From contig CAYYJM010000355.1 in the NCBI GenBank assembly GCA_964471755.1, positions 1-5,527 on the forward strand: a DNA stretch of 5,527 nt. Direction: 5' to 3'. The notes under the pieces are model-generated. The model was not told the DNA's origin. It did no database searches and saw only the letters and a program-made list of their open reading frames with translations. Origin of the DNA: CAYYJM01 sp964471755 (lineage in GTDB: Bacteria > Planctomycetota > Planctomycetia > Gemmatales > Gemmataceae). Of this stretch, positions 1-5,527 are shown in pieces. Positions within the stretch are counted from its first letter, which is position 1. Every line of letters begins with the position of its first letter. The position numbers and the translations under genes were made by a program.

Positions 1-732
1 AGGCGCTGGCGTTTCTGCCGGCGGCGTCGGGCTCTGCGGAGTCGGAGCCCACATCGGAGCCCGGAAACGCGGCTTCTGGATCGCCGGTGGCACATCCATC
101 GGCAGGAGGTCGCGTTCCTTGTACGCCACCCAGACCAGCCCAGCCAGGATGCCGTAACAGACCGCGTTCGCCACCATCGACTTCGAGAAGAACTTGACCG
201 CGCTGCCGGCAAACTGGTTCAGGCGTACCCCGAAGCCGTTCAGGTTGATCGAATACAGCTCGTCCAGCACAAGATGCGACAGGAACCCGACCATGACGGC
301 CCCGGCGATGTAATCGCGTCGGATCTGGTCACTCCCTGGAAGGAGGAGGTACAGACCGAGGCCGGCGATGCACATGGCTGGTAAGCTGTGCCACATGCCG
401 CGATGAACGGTGATCTTCTTGAACACTCGAGAAACGACGTAGCGGATGAACAGATAGATGCCCGCCGCGATGACGATGGCCTGCTCGTGATTGAAGCAGT
501 GCCGGAGCCGGGCGTAGACGAGCAGAGCCCCGACGGCGGCGGAGATGCCAAACATCTCGCGAACCGGCACGCCACTGTCGCTGTCCAGGTCGGGAAGCAT
601 GCCGCCGACAGTGACGAGTCCGGCGGCCAGGCAGGCATCGCCCCAGTCGAGGTTCAGATACCAGATGCCGACGGCTCCATAGCCGGCCGCCAGCATCGAG
701 GCAAAACTGAGATGTCCCTGGTAACTGGCCAT
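1..732 (-). CDS. YdjM/DUF457-type membrane-bound metal-dependent hydrolase, C-terminus cut by window edge
   Basis: The frame is open from the ATG at 732-730 to the left edge, giving 244 residues without a stop. Conserved blocks match the LexA-regulated YdjM family (DUF457, putative inner-membrane metal-dependent hydrolase): QGHLSFASML (5-14), GGMLPDLDSDSG (43-54), HRGMWHSLPA (110-119) and GFLSHLVLDELYS (149-161). The His and Asp residues in these blocks (H7, D48, D50, H110, H115, H153, D157) are the likely metal ligands, by family analogy. Hydrophobic stretches near 11-27, 63-74, 85-100, 119-132, 141-157 and 187-204 indicate an integral membrane protein. After about residue 205 the chain becomes Pro/Ala-rich (PTPQSPTPPAETPAP at the edge), a tail that short family members such as E. 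coli YdjM lack. The start is supported by AAGGAGG at 738-744, five bases upstream. The biochemical substrate of the family is not established. It may share a transcript with fadJ, but a large palindrome separates them. Confidence 0.85.
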   Translation of the reverse strand, partial: MASYQGHLSFASMLAAGYGAVGIWYLNLDWGDACLAAGLVTVGGMLPDLDSDSGVPVREMFGISAAVGALLVYARLRHCFNHEQAIVIAAGIYLFIRYVVSRVFKKITVHRGMWHSLPAMCIAGLGLYLLLPGSDQIRRDYIAGAVMVGFLSHLVLDELYSINLNGFGVRLNQFAGSAVKFFSKSMVANAVCYGILAGLVWVAYKERDLLPMDVPPAIQKPRFRAPMWAPTPQSPTPPAETPAP

Positions 733-766
733 GCGGGCCTCCTTGCCCTTTCGCCGCCGAGGTTTT

Positions 767-830
767 CATTTAGCCGCCGGCTTGCCGGCGGGCCCTGGAT
801 GAAGACCGCCGGCAAGCCGGCGGCTAAATG
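767..830. repeat. Perfect 25-bp inverted repeat with self-palindromic arms (REP/MITE-like or terminator hairpin)
   Basis: The left arm 767-791 and right arm 806-830 are exact reverse complements, separated by a 14-nt loop (792-805). Each arm is also a small hairpin, CCGCCGGC-TT-GCCGGCGG (774-791) with AA in place of TT in the other arm (806-823). The element can therefore fold either as one 25-bp stem or as two 8-bp hairpins. It fills most of the space between fadJ and the hydrolase gene, and its right arm contains the fadJ stop codon (TAG, 826-824). On the minus strand the long stem is followed by AAAACCTCGG rather than a T-tract, so a classic Rho-independent terminator is not seen. An mRNA-stabilising or terminating REP-like element is more likely. 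I associate similar GCCGGC palindromes with planctomycete genomes, but I could not check copy number. Confidence 0.9.
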
Positions 831-2959
831 GGATAGAATCTCCCGTTCGCCGCTGCCAACTCCGTCAGCAGCGGCGTCGGCTGGAAGCGCGTGCCGAGCG
901 ACTCGTACTTCTTCAGCATCGCCACGACCTGGCCGGCTCCCAGAGAATCGGCCCAGCGGAGCAGGCCGCCACGGAACGGCGGGAAGCCGGTGCCCAGGAT
1001 CAGACCCATGTCCACGTCGCCGGGATCGCGCACGATCTTCTCGGCCAGCAGTCGGCTCGCCTCGGTCAGCATCGGCAGGAAGAGACGCTCGACCAACTCC
1101 TCCGGCGTGTGCTGCCGCGGTGCCTTGCGAACCTTCGCCAGGAACGGTTCCAGGGCCGGATCGTCGATGCCGCGCGAGCCCTTCGCGTAACTGTAGAAGC
1201 CGGCCCCCGACTTCTGGCCCTTCCGCCCGGCCGCCACCAGATCGGCGATCAGCGGCGAGGTCACCGAGCGATCGGGGAACGCGGCCTGGATCACCCGACC
1301 GGCGTAGAGCGACGTGTCGAGTCCGACCACGTCACTCAGCGTGATCGGCCCCATCGGCATGCCGAAATCGGTCGCCGCACGGTCGATCGCTCGCGGCGAG
1401 GCCCCTTCCTCGAGCAGGACCAGGGCCTCGTTCAGGTAGAAGAACAGGATGCGATTGACCAGGAAGCCGGGACAGTCGCGCACCACGATCGGTGTCTTGC
1501 CGATGCGGTGGACATGGGCGACGAGCGTGGCGATGGTGGCGTCGCTGGTTTGCTCCCCACGGATGACCTCGACGAGCTGCATGCGATCGACCGGGTTGAA
1601 GAAGTGCAGGCCGGCGAAGCGATCCGGAGCCGAGACGGCCTTCGCCAGTCGGGTGATCGAGATGGTCGAGGTGTTCGACGCCAGGATCGCCCCGGCCGGC
1701 AGGAGCGGTTCGACCTGCCGGAACAGGGCGGTCTTCGCCTCCTCGTTCTCGATGATCGCCTCGACGACCAGATCGCGATCACTCAGGCTCGGCAGCGCCA
1801 GGGAGGTGCTGAGTCGAGCCAGGGCGGCGAGCATCTCGACGCGCGACATCCGGCCGATGTCCACCCGCCCCTGCATCGACTTCGTGATGGCGACGACGCC
1901 CTTTTCGAGGGCGGCCGGCGTCGTGTCGAGCATGTCGATCGGGACGCCTCGGCGAACGTGGGCCCCGGCGATGCCGCTGCCCATGAGGCCGGCTCCGATC
2001 ACGCCGACCTGGCCGATCGGTCGCGGTTCGACCGGCGTCGCCACGCCGGAATCCTTCGACAGGCGCTGGTTCTGGAAGAAGACGGCGATCAGGTTGCGCG
2101 AGACGGGGCTGCCGACCAGGGGGATGAACTTCTCCGACTCGATGGCCAGGCCCTTTTCCAGCGGCAGGACGCAGCCCCTGGCAATGGCCTCGACGGCGGC
2201 CAGCGGAGCGGGATAGTGCGGTCCCACCTTGGCGGCCACGCCAGCGTGCAGAACCGTGAACGTGAAGCTGGCCTGCTCCCGGGTCAGGGCGACCGGCCGC
2301 TGCTTCTGCTCGCGCTGCTGCTTCCAGTCGCCGCTCGTGGTCGTCCACTGAAGCAGACGCTTCGCCTCCTCGACGAGACGCTCGGCGGGCACGGCATCGA
2401 AGACGAGTCGCAGCTGTCGGGCTCGTTCTGGACTGGCACTCTCGCCGGCGGCGATCATCTCGCCGGCCAGGGCCGGGCCGATGACCCGCGAGAGTCGCTG
2501 TGTGCCGCCCCAGCCAGGGATCAGACCAACCTTCACCTCGGGCAGACCCAGTTCGGTCTTCGGATGGGTCGAGGCGAGGCGGTAGTCGAAGCCCAGGGAG
2601 AGTTCGAGGCCGCCGCCCAGGGCCGGGCCGTCGATCACGGCGACGGTCGGATACGGCAGCTTCTCGACGGCGGCGACCAGGGCCAGGCCGCGGTGGACGA
2701 GCGAGCGCGACATCTCCGGCGTGATATCGGGTCGGCCGAGTTCCTTCAGGTCGGCCCCGGCGATGAACATGCCGGGCTTGCCGCTGCGGAAGATCAGGCC
2801 ACGCAGGTCGGTTCGGCCGGCGAGCGTGGCGAAGGCCTGTTCCAGTTCGGCCAGGGTCGCCTGACCCAGGGTGTTGGCCCGGACGTTGGGCATGTCCAGG
2901 GTCAGGATGGCGACGCCGTCCTGTTCGGTCAGATCCAGTGCCGGGGAGAGCATGCTCAT
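824..2959 (-). CDS. fadJ: FadJ-type multifunctional enoyl-CoA hydratase / 3-hydroxyacyl-CoA dehydrogenase
   Basis: 711 residues, close to E. coli FadJ (714) and FadB (729). It is the cytoplasmic alpha subunit of beta-oxidation: it hydrates trans-2-enoyl-CoA, then oxidises the 3-hydroxyacyl-CoA with NAD+. The crotonase domain (about 10-200) has the oxyanion-hole segments IAGAD (66-70) and ALGGGLE (113-119), with the two catalytic glutamates E119 and E141 (GLPE). A linker leads to the NAD-binding Rossmann domain (about 314-495) with GAGLMGSGIA (322-331). The dehydrogenase centre is intact: S431, H452 in HFFNPV, E464 in VEVIRG and N502 in CPGFLVNR. The two C-terminal helical domains follow (about 496-590 and 620-711). 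The ATG at 2959-2957 has GAGGA at 2965-2969; a second ATG two codons later is a weaker choice. The gene lies 18 bp after the FHA gene, consistent with co-transcription. No thiolase partner (fadI/fadA) is in the window. The symbol fadJ rather than fadB rests on length and N-terminal similarity. The stop codon lies inside the inverted repeat. Confidence 0.95.
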   Translation of the reverse strand: MSMLSPALDLTEQDGVAILTLDMPNVRANTLGQATLAELEQAFATLAGRTDLRGLIFRSGKPGMFIAGADLKELGRPDITPEMSRSLVHRGLALVAAVEKLPYPTVAVIDGPALGGGLELSLGFDYRLASTHPKTELGLPEVKVGLIPGWGGTQRLSRVIGPALAGEMIAAGESASPERARQLRLVFDAVPAERLVEEAKRLLQWTTTSGDWKQQREQKQRPVALTREQASFTFTVLHAGVAAKVGPHYPAPLAAVEAIARGCVLPLEKGLAIESEKFIPLVGSPVSRNLIAVFFQNQRLSKDSGVATPVEPRPIGQVGVIGAGLMGSGIAGAHVRRGVPIDMLDTTPAALEKGVVAITKSMQGRVDIGRMSRVEMLAALARLSTSLALPSLSDRDLVVEAIIENEEAKTALFRQVEPLLPAGAILASNTSTISITRLAKAVSAPDRFAGLHFFNPVDRMQLVEVIRGEQTSDATIATLVAHVHRIGKTPIVVRDCPGFLVNRILFFYLNEALVLLEEGASPRAIDRAATDFGMPMGPITLSDVVGLDTSLYAGRVIQAAFPDRSVTSPLIADLVAAGRKGQKSGAGFYSYAKGSRGIDDPALEPFLAKVRKAPRQHTPEELVERLFLPMLTEASRLLAEKIVRDPGDVDMGLILGTGFPPFRGGLLRWADSLGAGQVVAMLKKYESLGTRFQPTPLLTELAAANGRFYPI

Positions 2960-2977
2960 GGTCGTCCTCAGGGTGCG

Positions 2978-3526
2978 TCAGTCGTCCTCGGAGCCTTCGT
3001 CCAGTTCGCGCAGGAGGTCGCGGAAGTCCGTTGGGTCCTGGTTGGGAATGTCGAACGTCTCGCCGGGCCGGGCCGGCGGGGCGTCCTCGTCATCGAGGGG
3101 CAGATCGAAATCGCCGGGGGGATTCTCGTCGAGCGGAATCAGTTCCATCGCATCGGGATCGTCGATGCCCGGGCCGGGCTTCTTCTCGCGGCGGACTGGC
3201 ACCCGGTCCTCGTTGTCGTCGCCTGCCCGGTCGGCGACCAGCTGGACCCGGAAGCGTATGTGGCCGACCTTCAGTTCGTCGCCGGTGGTCACTTCCACCT
3301 TGCCGACAATGGGATCGTCATTGACGAAGGTGCCGTTCTGGCTTCCCAGGTCCTGCACCCAGACCTTGCGACGTTCCAGCCAGAGCCGGCAGTGTTTTCG
3401 GCTGATCCGTTCGGAGGGCAGGCGCACGGTATTCCCCCTGGCCCGACCGAAGACCGCGAGGCCCAGTTCCAGGGTGATGCGATGCCCGCGATGGCTCCCA
3501 TCCAGCAACACCAGTTGCACCTTCAC
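2978..3526 (-). CDS. Small FHA-domain protein with acidic C-terminal tail
   Basis: 182 residues from a GTG start. Residues 1-95 form a forkhead-associated domain, a phosphothreonine-binding module: the core shows FGR (27-29), ISRKH (41-45) and LGSQNGTFVND (60-70). R29, S42 and N64 stand where FHA domains contact phosphothreonine and the peptide backbone. From about 100 on the protein is a disordered-looking, Asp/Glu/Pro-rich tail ending in FRDLLRELDEGSEDD, with no signal peptide or membrane segment, so it is probably cytoplasmic. GTG at 3526-3524 is preferred because GGAGG lies six bases upstream (3533-3537) and the FHA fold begins at once (VKVQLVLLDG). An in-frame ATG at 3607 would add 27 residues encoded by a hairpin region and has no clear RBS. 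The gene sits 18 bp upstream of fadJ and 111 bp after the exporter ATPase. FHA proteins usually act with Ser/Thr kinases, but no kinase is in the window and the partner is unknown. Confidence 0.88.
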   Translation of the reverse strand: MKVQLVLLDGSHRGHRITLELGLAVFGRARGNTVRLPSERISRKHCRLWLERRKVWVQDLGSQNGTFVNDDPIVGKVEVTTGDELKVGHIRFRVQLVADRAGDDNEDRVPVRREKKPGPGIDDPDAMELIPLDENPPGDFDLPLDDEDAPPARPGETFDIPNQDPTDFRDLLRELDEGSEDD

Positions 3527-3567
3527 GGACCACCTCCGCCCGGACGCCGGCGATGCGACAAACGACG

Positions 3568-3594
3568 CAGCCCACGGCAGCATACCGTGGGCTG
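3568..3594. terminator. 10-bp perfect hairpin between exporter ATPase and FHA gene, possible terminator
   Basis: CAGCCCACGG (3568-3577) and CCGTGGGCTG (3585-3594) are exact reverse complements around a 7-nt loop. The hairpin lies 43 bp past the ATPase stop and 41 bp before the FHA start, inside a 111-bp non-coding gap. In the minus direction it is followed by CGTCGTTTGTCGC, which is only mildly T-rich, so it is at best a weak intrinsic terminator. It could equally be an mRNA-processing or stabilising stem separating the exporter operon from FHA-fadJ. Confidence 0.5.
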
Positions 3595-3637
3595 AGCATT
3601 TGAGCAATCCTCACTCGACACGAGGCGAGGCGAACGG

Positions 3638-4402
3638 TCAGGCTGCCGAGGCCGTTTGCTGCATCGTTTCCTGGTAGGCGGCGATGACTTCCGACGCCTG
3701 GCCCTGCATGCGGATCGTGCCGTGATCGAGCCAGACCACGCGATCGCACAGCTCACGGAGCGTCTTCAGGTCATGGCTGACCAGGACCATGAGATGGGCC
3801 CGATCCATCATTTCCTTCATCCGCTGTCGAGCCTTCTTCTGAAAGGCCAGATCGCCGGCGGTGAACACCTCGTCGATCAACAGGATCTCCGGATCGATGG
3901 CGGTGGCGATGGCGAACGCCAGGCGAACGAGCATGCCGGCCGAGTAGTAGCGGACCGGCATGTTCATGAAGTCGCCCAGCTCGGTGAAGTCGGCGATCGC
4001 CTGCTGCTTGGCCCGGACGGTCCTCGGTGTCTCCCCCTGAAGGTAGCTGCGATAGGCGATGTTATCCCAGCCGCTGGAATCCATCTCGAAGCCCAGGACC
4101 AGATCGAAGAGCGAACTGATCCGTCCGGTCACGTCGCGCTGCCCGGTCGTCGGGTAGTACACTCCGGCGAGCAGCTTCAGCAGGGTACTCTTGCCCGCTC
4201 CGTTATGGCCCAGGATGCCGAGGCGTTCGCCCTGATCCACGATCAGGTTGATGCCGTTGAGAGCCTGGACCTGCANNNNNNNNNNGAAGGCGCTTTCGGC
4301 CCGACCGAAGAACCGACCCAGCAGGTAGTCCTTCAGAGAGGCTCGCGAGTGTCGCCGAACCTTGAAGGTCAGGCTGACGTCGTTCAGGTGAATCCGTGCC
4401 AT
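3638..4402 (-). CDS. ABC-2 polysaccharide/O-antigen/teichoic-acid export ATPase (Wzt/KpsT/TagH type), contains assembly gap
   Basis: 254 residues (four of them unknown or ambiguous) from the ATG at 4402-4400. It is the nucleotide-binding subunit that powers export of a lipid-linked glycan by the permease encoded just upstream (17-bp gap). Visible motifs are Walker A GHNGAGKST (65-73), the signature region RYYSAGMLVRLAFA (151-164), Walker B ILLIDEVF (173-180) with catalytic E178, the D-loop region TAGD (181-184) and the switch histidine H210 in VLVSHD. The N-terminal segment SLKDYLLGRFFGR (22-34) before the first strand of the ATPase core is typical of Wzt/TagH-like proteins. There is no long C-terminal carbohydrate-binding domain as in some Wzt proteins, so the protein resembles the short KpsT form. 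Ten Ns (4276-4285) fall between SAF (37-39) and QVQALNG (44-50). The frame is the same on both sides, so the gene is probably intact. The last unknown codon reads NTG and could be Met, Leu or Val. No strong Shine-Dalgarno is seen; GGGGACGGA lies just upstream. Confidence 0.92.
   Translation of the reverse strand: MARIHLNDVSLTFKVRRHSRASLKDYLLGRFFGRAESAFXXXXQVQALNGINLIVDQGERLGILGHNGAGKSTLLKLLAGVYYPTTGQRDVTGRISSLFDLVLGFEMDSSGWDNIAYRSYLQGETPRTVRAKQQAIADFTELGDFMNMPVRYYSAGMLVRLAFAIATAIDPEILLIDEVFTAGDLAFQKKARQRMKEMMDRAHLMVLVSHDLKTLRELCDRVVWLDHGTIRMQGQASEVIAAYQETMQQTASAA
4276..4285. other. Assembly gap of 10 Ns within the exporter ATPase gene
   Basis: Ten undetermined bases interrupt the coding sequence ahead of the first core strand of the ATPase. 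A fixed run of 10 Ns is typical of a scaffolder placeholder, so the real length may differ. The flanking halves are in the same reading frame as written, which fits a true length near 10 (or differing by a multiple of 3). Confidence 0.95.
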
Positions 4403-4419
4403 CGTCTGTCCGTCCCCGC

Positions 4420-5205
4420 TCAAAGCTGGAAGATGATGCGCCGTTCCTGACGGGCCAGGCAGGCCGCCGCGAGAACTCCGAAGGCCAGAACGACGAGGAA
4501 GGCCATCTGGTAGACCGCCAGTGGTGGAACCGTGTTCTTCAGCAGCGGCTCCCGGATCAGGTCCAGGAAGGGCGTCAGGGGGTTCCACTTCAGCAGCCAG
4601 AGAAACTGGACGCGCGACTCGAACTTCTCCAGCGGGTAGAAGATCGGCGTCAGGTAGAACAGGCCCTGCAACCCAACCTCCGTCAGATGCTGCGTATCGC
4701 GGAAGGCGACGTTCGCCAGGCCAAAGAGAATCGCCAGCGACCAGCCCAGCAAGAGGATCAGGACCACAGTGGGGACGAGGGAAAGCAGGCTGGACAGGTT
4801 GGGCACATGAAGGAAGTAACAGGTCCCGAGGATCGCGACGAGCAGGGAGATGCAGGAATGGAACCCCGCACCGAGAACGACGCGCAGCGGGTAGATGGCC
4901 ATCGGTGCCGGATACTGCCGGATGTAGGCCTCGCCCTGGATGAAGCAGCCACTGCCGCTGATGCAGCAGGAGGAGACGAACTGCCAGAGGGCCAGGCCAC
5001 AAAGCAGAAATGGGGCGAAGAAGCTCACCTCCATCTCGAACAGGCTGACGAAGACCGAGCAGAGGATTACCGTCATGGCCAGGGGATGGAGCATGGACCA
5101 ACCCAGGCCCAGCACAGAGCCCCGATACCGAGATCGGAGATCGCTGTGGACCAGAGCTAGCCAGAAATAGCGGCACTTCCACATGGCCGCCAGATAAGCC
5201 AGCAT
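4420..5205 (-). CDS. ABC-2 type polysaccharide/lipid-glycan export permease (Wzm/KpsM/TagG type)
   Basis: 261 residues, the usual size of the family. It is the inner-membrane channel subunit that pairs with the ATPase encoded 17 bp downstream to move a lipid-linked glycan across the membrane. Family blocks are clear: SDLRSRYRGSVLGLGWSMLH (21-40) at the cytoplasmic interface before the first helix, NVAFRDTQHLTEVGLQ (165-180), YLTPIFYP (184-191) and WNPLTPFLDLIREPLL (207-222). About six hydrophobic segments are visible, near 33-55, 60-84, 105-132, 138-165, 176-190 and 229-250. The short C-terminus, ARQERRIIFQL, is presumably cytoplasmic. The ATG at 5205-5203 is chosen because AAGGAGG lies seven bases upstream (5213-5219) and the family begins at this point. 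An in-frame ATG at 5277 would add 24 charged residues without homology-like features. The substrate (O-antigen, capsule or teichoic-acid-like polymer) cannot be told from the permease alone, and no glycosyltransferase is in the window. Confidence 0.93.
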   Translation of the reverse strand: MLAYLAAMWKCRYFWLALVHSDLRSRYRGSVLGLGWSMLHPLAMTVILCSVFVSLFEMEVSFFAPFLLCGLALWQFVSSCCISGSGCFIQGEAYIRQYPAPMAIYPLRVVLGAGFHSCISLLVAILGTCYFLHVPNLSSLLSLVPTVVLILLLGWSLAILFGLANVAFRDTQHLTEVGLQGLFYLTPIFYPLEKFESRVQFLWLLKWNPLTPFLDLIREPLLKNTVPPLAVYQMAFLVVLAFGVLAAACLARQERRIIFQL

Positions 5206-5522
5206 CGCGCGGCCTCCTTGCCTGGGGACTCCCTGTTCCTGATCGGCCCTTCTACCGGGCCGTCTGCAAAAAAACAACCGGAGCCGAGCGGGGCGGACCC
5301 CAGCGAGTTGGCCCGGATACGAGGATCAGGCCGATACGGCGACCTGGGGGATCTTTTTCTCCTCGGACGGCGCAAGTCGGATTCGTTTCCGAATTTCACT
5401 TTTACACAAGTCATCGAGCCCGTGGCGGTGCCGGTTCTTATCACACATGACCCGTCGTACCGGGTCGGCGCGAAGCGCCTATCGACCAGGACACGGTTTC
5501 TCAGCGTGACAGGGGGTTACCT
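5206..5522. promoter_or_regulatory. 317-bp intergenic leader/promoter region upstream of the exporter operon
   Basis: I find no credible gene here. An open frame on the minus strand (5444 down to 5157) overlaps the permease start out of frame and has no family-like features. The region should hold the exporter promoter and, if the right-edge start is real, a divergent promoter. No convincing sigma70 -35/-10 pair was found on either strand; TTTACA at 5401-5406 resembles a plus-strand -35 but lacks a properly spaced -10. Local structure includes a seven-A run at 5268-5274, an inverted repeat CGGCCC/GGGCCG (5244-5249/5257-5262) in the presumed permease leader, and two adjacent inverted repeats at 5449-5479. 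Confidence 0.5.
5449..5487 (+). promoter_or_regulatory. Adjacent, partly competing inverted repeats before the possible right-edge start
   Basis: GACCCG (5449-5454) pairs with CGGGTC (5461-5466) across a 6-nt loop. Immediately after, GGCGC (5467-5471) pairs with GCGCC (5475-5479) across GAA. GGTC (5463-5466) can instead pair with GACC (5484-5487), extending the second stem across a 4-nt bulge, so the first stem and the extended second stem exclude each other. On the plus strand they would lie in the 5' leader, about 24-60 bases before the Shine-Dalgarno at 5511-5516. As DNA the first palindrome could be an operator. Short GC-rich stems are common by chance, so function is uncertain. Confidence 0.35.
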
Positions 5523-5527
5523 ATGCT
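5523..5527 (+). CDS. Possible start of a divergent plus-strand gene, only the first codon present
   Basis: An ATG at 5523-5525 is preceded by AGGGGG (5511-5516) with a six-base spacer, a good ribosome-binding arrangement, and follows a non-coding stretch divergent from the exporter operon. Only ATG CT is inside the window, so the product cannot be judged and the call rests on context alone. Confidence 0.3.

Noticed and set aside
329..769. Minus-strand open frames at 329-769 and 240-638
   Set aside because: They overlap the YdjM-like gene in the wrong frames; the conserved HRGMWHS and LPDLD motifs occur only in the frame starting at 732.
767..830. CRISPR array or IS terminal repeats at the palindrome
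   Set aside because: Only one inverted pair with a 14-nt loop, no spacer periodicity and no transposase coding capacity between the arms.
388..1344. Plus-strand open frame spanning the hydrolase 3' part, the palindrome and the fadJ end
   Set aside because: Antisense to two real genes; the C-terminal half is Arg/Pro/Ser-rich shadow sequence.
1109..3595. Long plus-strand open frame (828 codons) antisense to fadJ and the FHA gene
   Set aside because: It lies opposite two clearly conserved genes that share a reading frame, so GC-rich codon bias alone keeps the antisense frame open. Its translation is low-complexity (rich in R, G, D, Q, H) with no domain motifs.
3638..5182. A single 514-residue minus-strand protein covering ATPase and most of the permease region
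   Set aside because: Only the part from the ATG at 4402 resembles an ABC ATPase. The upstream portion is an out-of-frame reading of the permease gene.
5211..5222. Identical 12-nt string GGCCTCCTTGCC at the permease and hydrolase starts (5211-5222 and 736-747)
   Set aside because: It is centred on strong Shine-Dalgarno sequences of two genes; shared RBS consensus explains most of the match.
5157..5444. Minus-strand 95-codon open frame upstream of the permease
   Set aside because: It overlaps the permease start out of frame, is Arg/Pro-rich and shows no motif or convincing RBS.
1..5527. A novel defence, secretion or biosynthetic system
   Set aside because: All five genes belong to well-known families (YdjM-like hydrolase, FadJ, FHA, ABC-2 export pair) and show no unusual fusions, missing catalytic residues or cargo-like neighbours.

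Overview
The window is GC-rich, densely coding bacterial DNA in which every recognisable gene lies on the minus strand. Read in the direction of transcription (high to low coordinates) the order is: an ABC-2 polysaccharide-export permease, its ATPase, a small FHA-domain protein, a FadJ-type fused enoyl-CoA hydratase/3-hydroxyacyl-CoA dehydrogenase, and a YdjM/DUF457-type membrane 'metal-dependent hydrolase' that runs off the left edge. The gaps between genes are 17, 111, 18 and 91 bp. This suggests three units that may still be co-transcribed: the exporter pair, FHA plus fadJ, and the hydrolase.

Host: a GC-rich Gram-negative-type bacterium with surface-glycan export, fatty acid beta-oxidation and FHA signalling. 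The mix, and a palindromic GCCGGC-rich intergenic repeat of a kind I associate with Planctomycetota, make a planctomycete my best guess. This is inference; no marker gene is present to prove it.

Layout. 1-732: membrane hydrolase, C-terminus missing. 733-823: intergenic, mostly filled by a perfect 25-bp inverted repeat (767-791/806-830) whose right arm also supplies the fadJ stop codon. 824-2959: fadJ-like gene with all expected catalytic residues. 2978-3526: FHA protein, best started at a GTG rather than at the upstream ATG. 3527-3637: spacer with a 10-bp perfect hairpin. 3638-4402: exporter ATPase, interrupted by a 10-N assembly gap. 4420-5205: exporter permease. 5206-5522: a 317-bp non-coding leader/promoter region with several small inverted repeats. 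At the right edge a well-placed Shine-Dalgarno and ATG may begin a divergent plus-strand gene.

How the genes work together: permease and ATPase form one ABC exporter for a lipid-linked glycan (O-antigen, capsule or teichoic-acid type). FadJ acts on acyl-CoA in the cytoplasm, and the FHA protein probably reads phosphothreonine on an unknown partner. I see no evidence for a new multi-gene system. The most distinctive element is the nested palindrome at the fadJ 3' end.
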